NCBI RefSeq assembly: GCF_041821025.1
Contig: NZ_JBGUAY010000004.1
Location: 310,001-374,000 of the forward strand
Length of the DNA: 64,000 bases
Source of the DNA: Egicoccus sp. AB-alg6-2
GTDB taxonomy: Bacteria > Actinomycetota > Nitriliruptoria > Nitriliruptorales > Nitriliruptoraceae
Direction: 5' to 3'
Part shown: piece after piece, positions 28,369 through 35,818 of the stretch
How the letters are laid out: each line of letters begins with the position of its first letter
How positions within the stretch are numbered: the stretch's first letter is position 1
Notes under the pieces: generated by a model
What the model saw: only the letters and a program-made list of their open reading frames with translations
What the model was told of the DNA's origin: nothing
Databases searched by the model: none
Translations under genes and position numbers: made by a program

Positions 28369-30285
28369 TTACTCGTCGACCGGGTCGCCGACGGGCGGAG
28401 AACCCGGGTCGTCCGCGGGCAGGGCTGGGTGCTCGGCGGCGGCAGCGGCCTCGGCCGCGGCGAGTCGCGCGGCGTCCATCGCGTCGTCGAGGCTGCGCGA
28501 GCCGCCGTCGGGTACGACCCGCCGGGCGGACAGCGCGGCGCGCATCACCTCGCTGAACACCGGGGCGGCGACCACGCCGCCGTAGAACGCCGGCGTGGGC
28601 TCGTCGACCATGACCGCGACCACGATCTCGGGTGACTCGACGGGGGCGAACCCGACGAAGGTCGCGATGTACTCCCCGGAGTAGCCACGTGCGTCCGCGC
28701 TGGGCTTGCGCGCCGTCCCGGTCTTGCCGGCCGCGCTGTAGCCGGGCACCGCTGCGCGTGCGCCCGTGCCGGATTCGCCGGTCACGACCCGCTCCAGCAT
28801 CTCGCGTACCTGCGCCGCCGTCTCGGTCGAGACGACGCGCCGTTCGTTGCCGGTGGCGGTGGGCGTCAGACGACCGTCCTCGCCGACCGTGCCGCGCACG
28901 ATCCTCGGGGTCATCGACACCCCGTCGTTGGCGAGCGTCGCGTAGGAGGTCGCCAACTGCATCAGGGTGACGGCGACCCCCTGACCGATCGAGATCGTGG
29001 GCAGCGAGGTCCCCCACCACTTGTCGGTCGGCATGAGCAGGCCGCCGGACTCGCCGGGGAAGCCGACGCCGGTGGGTTGCCCGTACCCGAACTCGCGCAG
29101 GTAGTCGTACAGACGGTCGGCGCCCAGCTCCTTGGCGATCTCGATCGTCCCCACGTTGCTGGAACGTTCGACGATGTCGCCGAGGGTCCACCGCTCGCCC
29201 GGGAACGGGTGCTGGTCGCGGAAGACCTTGCCGCCGGACTCCACGGCGTTGTTGCTCGGTAGCGAGGTGTCGGCCGTGATCAGCCCCTCCTCGATGGCCG
29301 CGGCGACCGTGAGGGCCTTCTGCGTCGAGCCCGGCTCGAAGACGTCGGTGACGGCACGGTTGCGCCACGTCTCGGGCTCGCTGTTGCCGCGTTCGTTGGG
29401 GTCGAAGGTCGGCGCGCTGGCCATGCCGAGCACCTCGAAGCTCTTGACGTCGAGGACCAGCACGGTGGCCGACTTGGCGCTGTTGGCCTCGACGGCGTCC
29501 GCGGCCGCCTGCTGCGCGGCGTACTGGATGTCGCGGTCGAGGGTGAGGACGAGGTCGGTGCCGGGCTCGGAGGGCTGCAGCTCGCGCGTGCCGGAGGCGA
29601 TGCCGAGGCCACCGGGCGCCTGCTCGAAGGCGAGCATGCCGGGGCTGCCCTGCAGGATGCCGTCGAACTGCGCCTCGAGTCCCTGCAGGCCCTCGCCGTC
29701 GATGCCCGTGAAGCCGACCACCTGGCCGGCGAGTCCTCCCGCCGGGTAGACCCGACGGGGTTCGCTGATCAGTCCGATGCCCGGCAGGCCGAGTTCACGG
29801 ATGCGCTGACCGACCTCCCAGTCCAGTTGGCGGGCCAGGTAGACGAAGTGGGCGTCGCGCTCGAGGCGGTCACGGACGTCGTCGACGGAGCGTCCCAGGA
29901 GCGGGGCCAGCGCAGCGGCGGCGGCGCGGCTGTCGCCGGCGGCGGGCACGGGCTGACCGTCCGGCGTCTGGGAGGGCCGGTACGCGCGCGGGTCGGCGTA
30001 GATCGTGGCCGCCTGGATCGAGGTGGCCAGGACGTCGCCCTCGCGGTCGTAGATGCGTCCACGCGTGGCCGCGAGGTCCACGGTGCGTGCGCGCTGACGG
30101 ACGCTGCGGTCCGCGTAGTCGGGTCCGCGCACGATCTGGATGTGGACGAGCTGGCCGAAGACCATCATGAACACCAGCCCGTACGCCAGCAGCAGCCACC
30201 GGATCCGTCGGGTACCGGTCTCGCGGCCCGAGCGTCGGACGCGGGGCGCGACGAGCTCGCGGAGGCGGCGCGGCTGCTGGGTCAT
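28369..30285 (-). CDS. ftsI: septal transpeptidase FtsI (class B PBP)
   Basis: Monofunctional D,D-transpeptidase that cross-links septal peptidoglycan, partner of FtsW. It is 638 aa from ATG 30285, directly after the ftsL stop. An Arg-rich cytoplasmic tail and one membrane helix (about 30-50) precede the dimerisation/pedestal domain (TRGRIYDREGDVLATS, about 74-90). Catalytic motifs are S320-T-Q-K323, SSN at 375-377 and KTGT at 521-524. STQK is an allowed SxxK variant, although STMK or STVK is commoner in FtsI. The C-terminus is an Ala/Asp/Pro-rich tail with no PASTA domain. Confidence 0.95.
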   Translation of the reverse strand: MTQQPRRLRELVAPRVRRSGRETGTRRIRWLLLAYGLVFMMVFGQLVHIQIVRGPDYADRSVRQRARTVDLAATRGRIYDREGDVLATSIQAATIYADPRAYRPSQTPDGQPVPAAGDSRAAAAALAPLLGRSVDDVRDRLERDAHFVYLARQLDWEVGQRIRELGLPGIGLISEPRRVYPAGGLAGQVVGFTGIDGEGLQGLEAQFDGILQGSPGMLAFEQAPGGLGIASGTRELQPSEPGTDLVLTLDRDIQYAAQQAAADAVEANSAKSATVLVLDVKSFEVLGMASAPTFDPNERGNSEPETWRNRAVTDVFEPGSTQKALTVAAAIEEGLITADTSLPSNNAVESGGKVFRDQHPFPGERWTLGDIVERSSNVGTIEIAKELGADRLYDYLREFGYGQPTGVGFPGESGGLLMPTDKWWGTSLPTISIGQGVAVTLMQLATSYATLANDGVSMTPRIVRGTVGEDGRLTPTATGNERRVVSTETAAQVREMLERVVTGESGTGARAAVPGYSAAGKTGTARKPSADARGYSGEYIATFVGFAPVESPEIVVAVMVDEPTPAFYGGVVAAPVFSEVMRAALSARRVVPDGGSRSLDDAMDAARLAAAEAAAAAEHPALPADDPGSPPVGDPVDE

Positions 30286-30723
30286 CTAGCGCTCCACGGA
30301 CAGGACGGGCTTGAGGGGGTCGGCGGCGCGGCGGCCGTTGTCCAGTTCGGTCACGGCGCCGTCGGCCGGCAGGTTGCGCGTGAGCTGGACGTGACGGCCG
30401 GGTTCGCCGGGCACCAGGCCGAGCTCGAGGGCCGCCTGCCGGATCCGGGCGGGGTCCTCCAGCGCGGCGACGTCGGCCACCAGTTGCGCGTACACGCGCT
30501 CGGACTCCGCGACCTGGGCGTCGAGCGCCCGTGCCTGCACCGCGTCGGCGGCGGCCAACGCGTTGAGGGTCACCGTTCCGAACACCGCGCCGCCAAGGAC
30601 GGCGATGACCAGCAGGGCGAACAGCAGCGTGTGACGCTTCTGCGGCTCGCCGACCACCTCGAGGTGGCGTTGCTGCTGCTCGTCGGTGACGAAACGCTTG
30701 CGGGGGGCGGTGATGGCGCTCAA
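30286..30723 (-). CDS. ftsL: FtsL-like septum formation initiator
   Basis: Small bitopic divisome protein expected to form a complex with FtsQ and a DivIC-type partner. It is 145 aa. The start is TTG 30723, with GGAG 9 nt upstream and 3 nt after the rsmH stop. One transmembrane helix (about 32-54) is followed by an extracellular coiled coil (about 58-105, ADAVQARALDAQVAESERVYAQLV). FtsL proteins are poorly conserved, so the call rests on topology plus position between rsmH and ftsI. Confidence 0.85.
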   Translation of the reverse strand: MSAITAPRKRFVTDEQQQRHLEVVGEPQKRHTLLFALLVIAVLGGAVFGTVTLNALAAADAVQARALDAQVAESERVYAQLVADVAALEDPARIRQAALELGLVPGEPGRHVQLTRNLPADGAVTELDNGRRAADPLKPVLSVER

Positions 30724-30726
30724 CGT

Positions 30727-31725
30727 CTACGACTCCAGGCGGCGGACCGCGCGCAGGCGGGCCGCGGTGGCGCGGGGATTGGCGGCGGCCTCGTCGGTGC
30801 CGGGGCGTTCCGGACGGCGGATGACGTGCTCCACCTTCGGCGAGCGCCCGCAGGCACAGACAGGGAAGTTGGGAGGGCAGACGCACCCGGTGGCGGCCTC
30901 GGCGAACGCACGCTTGACCGCGCGGTCCTCGAGCGAGTGGTAGCTGAGGACGGCGAAGATCCCGCCGACGGCCAGGCGCTCGACCGCGACCGGCAGGACG
31001 GACTCGAGCGCCTCGATCTCGGCGTTCACCGCGATCCGCAGGGCCTGGAACGTCCGCGTCGCCGGGTGCCCGCCGGTGCGGCGCGCCGCCGCGGGAATGG
31101 CGTCGCGGACCACCTCGGCGAGTTCGGTGGTGCGGGAGAACGGTCGGGCGGCCACGACGGCCCGCGCGATGCGGTCCGCGAACTTCTCGTCGCCGTAGCG
31201 GCGCAGGATGCGGGACAGCTCGCGCGCGTCCAGATCGTTGACGAGGTCGGCGGCCGACGTCGGCAGGTCCGGATCCATCCGCATGTCCAGCGGGCCGTCC
31301 TGGCGGTAGCTGAAGCCCCGCTCCGCCTGGTCGACGTGCATCGACGAGATGCCGAGGTCGAGGAAGATCGCCGCCACCCGGTCGAGGCCGAGGTCGTCGA
31401 GCACGGCGCCCATGGCGTCGAACCGGGTGCGCACCAGGTGGGTCGAGACCGGCGCGTCGATGCCCCCCAGTCGCGCCTGCGCCAGTTCGAGCGCGTGCGG
31501 GTCGCGGTCGAGACCGACCAGCGTCGCCGACCCGTAGCGCGAGGCGCGGGCGGCGAGCACCGCGGCGGCGTGACCGGCGGCTCCGAGGGTGCCGTCGACG
31601 TAGACGCCGTCCGGTGCGTCGCCGAGGAGGTCCACCACCCGCCCGAGCATCACCGGCACGTGCGCCGCTCCCCCGTTGCCGGGGGCGACGCGTTCGGGCG
31701 GCTGGGTCATCAGGGTCACGATCAT
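30727..31725 (-). CDS. rsmH: 16S rRNA (cytosine(1402)-N(4))-methyltransferase
   Basis: SAM-dependent methyltransferase (MraW) acting on C1402 of 16S rRNA. It is 332 aa from ATG 31725, an ATGA overlap with mraZ; a second in-frame ATG is five codons later. VDGTLGAAGHA is the SAM-binding motif I, LDLGISSMHVDQAERGFSYRQDGPLDMRM the family signature, and FQALRIAVNAEIEAL with VLSYHSLEDRAVK the C-terminal catalytic region. CPPNFPVCACG near the end is a typical Cys-rich segment. Confidence 0.96.
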   Translation of the reverse strand: MIVTLMTQPPERVAPGNGGAAHVPVMLGRVVDLLGDAPDGVYVDGTLGAAGHAAAVLAARASRYGSATLVGLDRDPHALELAQARLGGIDAPVSTHLVRTRFDAMGAVLDDLGLDRVAAIFLDLGISSMHVDQAERGFSYRQDGPLDMRMDPDLPTSAADLVNDLDARELSRILRRYGDEKFADRIARAVVAARPFSRTTELAEVVRDAIPAAARRTGGHPATRTFQALRIAVNAEIEALESVLPVAVERLAVGGIFAVLSYHSLEDRAVKRAFAEAATGCVCPPNFPVCACGRSPKVEHVIRRPERPGTDEAAANPRATAARLRAVRRLES

Positions 31726-32147
31726 CCGAAGGCGAAGGGGCCGTCGAGGGTGGCGAAGGCCTCCTCGGCGGTGTCGCGGTACTGCTCCCACGTGGCGCGG
31801 TCCCAGATCTCGACCTTCTCGTCCGCACCGTTGACGGTGAGGTCCTTGTCGAGGCCGGCGTAGGCGCGCAGCCGTGGCGGCACCGTGACGCGGCCCTGGG
31901 CGTCGGGGGTCTCCTGGTGCGCGCCGGCGAGGAACACCCGCAGGTAGGCGCGAGCGCGCTGGTCCTCGCGCGGCACCGCCCGCAGTTCCTCGACGCGGCG
32001 TTCGAAGGCGGTCAGCGGGTAGACGTCGATGCAGCGGTCCTGGGACGGGGCGAACACCAGTCCGCTGGAGAGCCGCTCCCGGAAGCGGGCAGGCAGGATC
32101 ACCCGACCCTTCGCGTCCAGCGTGTGCTGGTGCTCTCCGAGGAACAA
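31722..32147 (-). CDS. mraZ: transcriptional regulator MraZ
   Basis: Ring-forming AbrB/SpoVT-like DNA-binding protein that controls the division cluster. It is 141 aa, with two tandem domains (about 5-47, HTLDAKGRVILPARFRERL; about 76-120, TPDAQGRVTVPPRLRAYAGL). The start is TTG 32147, chosen because MFLGEHQHTLDAKGR is the canonical MraZ N-terminus. No better in-frame codon exists. First gene of the cluster. GTGG repeats with 10-nt period at the promoter and further upstream look like its own binding sites. Confidence 0.95.
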   Translation of the reverse strand: MFLGEHQHTLDAKGRVILPARFRERLSSGLVFAPSQDRCIDVYPLTAFERRVEELRAVPREDQRARAYLRVFLAGAHQETPDAQGRVTVPPRLRAYAGLDKDLTVNGADEKVEIWDRATWEQYRDTAEEAFATLDGPFAFG

Positions 32148-32198
32148 CCCGGTCCCGCCATCTGTCGCCGCGCGCTCTCCCCCGTTCGGGAAAGCCCT

Positions 32199-32240
32199 CC
32201 ACTTCGCACCACTCTACGGCACTCGAGCACCTGTCGGCAA
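32199..32240 (-). promoter_or_regulatory. division-cluster promoter with MraZ-like box
   Basis: On the mraZ strand TTGCCG (32240-32235) and TAGAGT (32216-32211) are spaced 18 nt, putting the transcript start near 32204 and giving a leader of about 57 nt. The -10 runs straight into GTGGTGCGAAGTGG (32212-32199): two GTGG units 10 nt apart, the arrangement MraZ proteins recognise. A protein bound there would block initiation of the whole cluster. Confidence 0.55.
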
Positions 32241-32366
32241 CGACCCCGGACACGAAAGCGCAGGTCAACGCCGACTTCGGTCGTCAGCGGCCCGCGCCGG
32301 GGATCTCCGACCCCGAACGCGGCGGTACCCGGCAAAGCGGGCAGAACGCCGCGCCATGGCAGCGCG

Positions 32367-32402
32367 GTGGCGCGAAGTGGTGGAACCGGTGGGGCGAAGT
32401 GG
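32367..32402 (+). repeat. two direct copies of the MraZ-like box
   Basis: GTGGCGCGAAGTGG (32367-32380) and GTGGGGCGAAGTGG (32389-32402) repeat with a 22-nt period, both in the orientation opposite to the promoter-proximal copy. They lie in the 314-nt gap between mraZ and the tetR gene, about 220-255 nt upstream of mraZ. The rest of that gap (32241-32366, 32403-32461) shows no gene or other clear signal. Confidence 0.5.
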
Positions 32403-32461
32403 TGCGGCGGCGCGACCGCGTGCGGCGAGGTGCGGCGCGCGACGCCGTGAAGCCCGGGGCC

Positions 32462-33070
32462 CTAGGTCGTCGGGTCCATCAGGCGCAGCAGTCCCCCGAA
32501 CCAGATCGAGGACAGCGTGCGGACCACCGACGCGCGCTGTTGCTCGTCGTCGGTGGCCATGCCCTGGGTCGCGTAGCCCTCGACCATCGCGACGAGGGCG
32601 GCCGCGGCGACGCCGGCGTCGTGCGGGGTCGCCGCCAGTGCCGGCTCGAGGTTCTCGGCGACCCGTTCGACGTAGCCGCGACGCACGTCACGCAGGCGGT
32701 CGCGGAAGTGCTTGTCGTGGGCCGCGGCCTCGAACCAGGCGCGAACGACGTCGGCGTGCTGCGAGAACACGTCGACGAAGCGGTCGATGACGGCCGCGAT
32801 CGTGGCGAGGACGTCGGAGCCCTCCCACGGTTCGTCCACCACGGCCTGCAACTGTCGGGCCGTCTCGTCGATGAGCGCGTCGAGCGCCGAGCCCTTGTTC
32901 TCGAAGTAGGTGTAGAAGGTGCCGTGGCTGACCCCGGCCATGGCGACGATGTCCTCGACCCGCGCGGCGGCGTACCCGCGCTCGGCGAACACCGCCCGGG
33001 CGGCCTCACGCAGGCGCGCCGCGGTGCGTTCGCCCCGCGTGGTCCGGGGTGCGACGGAGTCGCCGGTCAC
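32462..33070 (-). CDS. TetR-family transcriptional regulator
   Basis: 202-aa one-component repressor. The N-terminal TetR helix-turn-helix spans about residues 16-62 (AARAVFAERGYAAARVEDI and VSHGTFYTYFENK). The C-terminal ligand and dimerisation half is helical and unremarkable. GTG 33070 has AGGAG 5 nt upstream. An imperfect palindrome lies 18 nt above the start, between this gene and the divergent zinc-ribbon gene, and could be its operator. The natural ligand and target genes are not evident. Confidence 0.9.
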   Translation of the reverse strand: MTGDSVAPRTTRGERTAARLREAARAVFAERGYAAARVEDIVAMAGVSHGTFYTYFENKGSALDALIDETARQLQAVVDEPWEGSDVLATIAAVIDRFVDVFSQHADVVRAWFEAAAHDKHFRDRLRDVRRGYVERVAENLEPALAATPHDAGVAAAALVAMVEGYATQGMATDDEQQRASVVRTLSSIWFGGLLRLMDPTT

Positions 33071-33088
33071 GTCCGCTCCTGTTGGTCA

Positions 33089-33116
33089 TCCGTGGCCGCA
33101 CCGTAGTGGCCGCGGA
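33089..33116. promoter_or_regulatory. candidate TetR operator
   Basis: TCCGTGGCC (33089-33097) and GGCCGCGGA (33108-33116) are inverted with 8 of 9 positions matching and 10 nt between. The 28-bp length and the place in the divergent tetR/zinc-ribbon gap fit autoregulation. Confidence 0.4.
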
Positions 33117-33200
33117 CGCCGACCCGCGAGACGAGGGCACGATCTTTGACACCGACGTCGACGTCGGGCACGGTGACCGGACCGAGCCAGGAGGTGGGTC

Positions 33201-33440
33201 GTGTCCTTCGTCTGTGACGGGTGCCGGCAGCAGTACGAGGGCCGCCGCGTGGTGTTCAGCACCGACGCCACCGATGCCCACGGCGTCGACGTCGAGGTGA
33301 CGAAGCGCTGGGTGACCTGCCCCGCCTGCGCCGACGACGTGTTCGAGCGCATCGGGCTGCCCTCCCCCTGGGACGCCGCTGACGGGCGGACGCTGACCTT
33401 TCCCGACGAGGCGTTCGCCGACACGGCGCCCGGCTCCTGA
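33201..33440 (+). CDS. small zinc-ribbon-like protein
   Basis: 79-aa protein with two CxxC pairs (C5, C8 and C40, C43) that would bind one zinc ion, and an acidic C-terminus. No catalytic motif is visible. GTG 33201 is chosen because AGGAGG lies 7 nt upstream. Function unknown. It is divergent from the TetR gene, so the regulator may control it. Confidence 0.7.
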   Translation: MSFVCDGCRQQYEGRRVVFSTDATDAHGVDVEVTKRWVTCPACADDVFERIGLPSPWDAADGRTLTFPDEAFADTAPGS

Positions 33441-33450
33441 CGGGCATCGG

Positions 33451-33456
33451 TACCAT
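33451..33456 (+). promoter_or_regulatory. -10 candidate for the moxR operon
   Basis: TACCAT in the 126-nt gap before the MoxR gene, identical to the -10 found in front of pknB. No good -35 is seen. Predicted leader is about 100 nt. Confidence 0.35.
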
Positions 33457-33566
33457 CGGCCGCGGTCCCGTTCGGGAGGGGCCTCGGGGCGTTCCCGGGT
33501 CGCGGATCCCGCCGTGGGGCGTCCGGCCGGAGCCTCGGACGGAGCGAGTCGGACGGGGAGGACCGT

Positions 33567-34544
33567 GTGACCACCACCGACGGCGCGACGCGCCGGCGTC
33601 CGGACCTCTCGGCCGTCGCCGAGACGTTGCACGCCATCGAGCGCAACGTCACCGAGGTCGTGCGTGGGAAGCCGCAGGAGGTCCGCCTCGCCCTGATCAC
33701 CCTGCTCGCCGAGGGCCACCTGCTCGTCGAGGACGTCCCGGGGGTCGGCAAGACCCTGCTGGCCAAGGCACTGGCCCGTTCGATCGACTGCTCGGTCTCA
33801 CGCGTGCAGTTCACCCCGGACCTGCTGCCCTCGGACATCACCGGCGTCACGGTGTACTCGCCGGACACCGGCGAGTTCGAGTTCCGACCCGGACCGGTGT
33901 TCGCGAACCTGGTCCTCGGCGACGAGATCAACCGTGCCGGCCCGAAGACCCAGTCGGCGCTGCTCGAGTCCATGGAGGAGCGCACCGTCACGATCGACGG
34001 CACGACCCACGAACTGGCCCGGCCGTTCATGGTGATCGCGACCCAGAACCCGATCGAACTCGAGGGCACCTATCCCCTGCCCGAGGCGCAACGCGACCGC
34101 TTCCTGATGCGGATCTCGATCGGCTACCCCCACCAGGACGACGAACTGGCGATCCTGCGCACGCACGGTCGCGAGGATCTGGTCCGCACCATGCAACCGG
34201 TCGCCGACGCCGCGGCCGTCGCCGAGGCCATCGTCGCCATCCGCGACGTCCACGTCAGCGACGCGGTCGCGCGCTACCTCGTCGCCCTGTGCCGGGCGAC
34301 CCGTGCGCACGGCGAGGTCGAGCTCGGCGCGTCCCCTCGCGCCTCGCTCGCACTGATGCGCGCCTGCCGGGCCGCCGCCGCCGTGGACGGGCGCGACTTC
34401 GTCACTCCCGACGACGCAAAGGCGCTCGCGCCGCACGTGCTGCCCCACCGCCTGATCCTGCGACCCGAGGCGCAGCTCGCCGGACACGCACCGCACGACG
34501 TCGTCGCCGACGTGGTCGACGGTGTGCCCGCACCCACGGAGTGA
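33567..34544 (+). CDS. MoxR-family AAA+ ATPase
   Basis: 325-aa chaperone-like ATPase of the MoxR family. Walker A PGVGKT is at 58-63, Walker B LVLGDE at 115-120, sensor 1 in VIATQNPIE and the arginine-finger region in LPEAQRDRF. GTG 33567 follows GGGGAGGA. Members work with VWA or DUF58 proteins to activate or assemble partner complexes. The GTGA overlap with the DUF58 gene, and the transglutaminase after it, make a classic three-gene set. Confidence 0.93.
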   Translation: MTTTDGATRRRPDLSAVAETLHAIERNVTEVVRGKPQEVRLALITLLAEGHLLVEDVPGVGKTLLAKALARSIDCSVSRVQFTPDLLPSDITGVTVYSPDTGEFEFRPGPVFANLVLGDEINRAGPKTQSALLESMEERTVTIDGTTHELARPFMVIATQNPIELEGTYPLPEAQRDRFLMRISIGYPHQDDELAILRTHGREDLVRTMQPVADAAAVAEAIVAIRDVHVSDAVARYLVALCRATRAHGEVELGASPRASLALMRACRAAAAVDGRDFVTPDDAKALAPHVLPHRLILRPEAQLAGHAPHDVVADVVDGVPAPTE

Positions 34545-35818
34545 CGCCGGTGCCCGACCGTTCGAGACGCGGGCCGCTCGGGCTCCTGACCGAACGCGGC
34601 CAGGGACTGCTCGTGGCGATCGTGCTGCTGTGGGCCGCCGCCCGCAGCTTCGGCATCCCCGAACTGCAGATGGCGGCCGTCGGGGTGCTCGCCCTCCTGG
34701 TGCTGGCCGTCGTGTTCGTGCTCGTGAGCTCGGCACGTCTGCGCGTCGAGCGACTCGTGCGGCCGGGCCGGCTGTTCCACGACGGTCAGGGCGAGGTCGT
34801 GCTGACACTGCGCAACGTCGGTCGACTGCCGACGGCGACTCTGGAACTTCGCGACGACGTCCCGGCCATCCTCACCGCGCGCGGGACGGCCGTCATGGCA
34901 CCGTTGCGACCCGGGGCACGGGCGACGGCGCGCTACCCGATCCGTGGCCTGCAGCGCGGCCGCTTCGACGTCGGCCCCCTGGTGGTGTCGATGCGCGACC
35001 CGTTCGGCGTCGTCGTCCGCGCGAGGACCATGGGCGACACCGCGCCGCTCGTCGTGTACCCCCCGATCTGGCGGCTGCCGGACGGCGTCCCGCTCGGTGG
35101 AACCACCACGATGGGCGGGGAGGGCCGCCCCCGTCCCCAGCCGAGCGGCGAGGACCTGTCCAACGTCCGCGAGTACGTGCGCGGTGACGACCTGCGCACC
35201 GTCCACTGGGCCAGCACCGCGCACCGCGGCAAGCTGATGGTCCGCCAGTCCGAGGCGCCCCAGGACCCGCGCGTCGTGCTCCTCCTCGACGTCCGTGCGA
35301 GCCGCCACCTCGGACGCGGTCCGTCCTCCAGCTTCGAGACGGCCGTCTCGGCCGCGGCCAGCATCACCTACCACGTCTCGGCCAAGGGTCGGCAGGTCGC
35401 GCTGGTCGACCGTCCGCTGCGCGCGGCGCCCCTCGCCCTGTCGTGGCAGGAGTGGCTGGAGCGGCTCGCCGACGCCGAACCCGAGGACGTCGACCTCGCC
35501 ACGTTGGTGCACCAGGTGGGACAGGGCACCGCCGGTGACGGGACCCTGATCGTGGTGACCACCGTCCCCGACGCGGCCGAGCTGCGTGCCCTGGTGCGCG
35601 CGGGGCGCGGGTTTTCCACCCGCGTCGCCGTCGTGGTGGACGCGTCGAGCCATGCCGGCCGCCCCGACGACGAGGAGGCCGCACGGACGGGGTCGACGGC
35701 TGCCGCGATGCAGGCGGCCGGCTGGCGCGTGACCGTCGTCGGCGCCGGTGACCGGTTCGACACCAAGTGGCAGGACCTGATGCGGCGGCCCCGACTGAGC
35801 GCGGGGGCCCAGCCGTGA
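34541..35818 (+). CDS. DUF58-domain membrane protein
   Basis: 425-aa protein with two adjacent N-terminal membrane helices (about 18-58), an extracellular or cytoplasmic beta-rich region, and the DUF58 signature GDDLRTVHWASTAHRGKLMVR (split here as residues about 206-226), followed by a VWA-like fold (VVLLLDVRASRHLG) that retains only part of a MIDAS-like pattern. GTG 34541 overlaps moxR, with a second possible GTG at 34550. It is the presumed client or adaptor of the MoxR ATPase. Confidence 0.88.
   Translation: MTPVPDRSRRGPLGLLTERGQGLLVAIVLLWAAARSFGIPELQMAAVGVLALLVLAVVFVLVSSARLRVERLVRPGRLFHDGQGEVVLTLRNVGRLPTATLELRDDVPAILTARGTAVMAPLRPGARATARYPIRGLQRGRFDVGPLVVSMRDPFGVVVRARTMGDTAPLVVYPPIWRLPDGVPLGGTTTMGGEGRPRPQPSGEDLSNVREYVRGDDLRTVHWASTAHRGKLMVRQSEAPQDPRVVLLLDVRASRHLGRGPSSSFETAVSAAASITYHVSAKGRQVALVDRPLRAAPLALSWQEWLERLADAEPEDVDLATLVHQVGQGTAGDGTLIVVTTVPDAAELRALVRAGRGFSTRVAVVVDASSHAGRPDDEEAARTGSTAAAMQAAGWRVTVVGAGDRFDTKWQDLMRRPRLSAGAQP

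Noticed and set aside
33146-33151. TTGACA as a promoter for the small zinc-ribbon gene
   Set aside because: No TAnnnT element lies at 16-19 nt; the sequence may be chance, although a weak promoter is possible.
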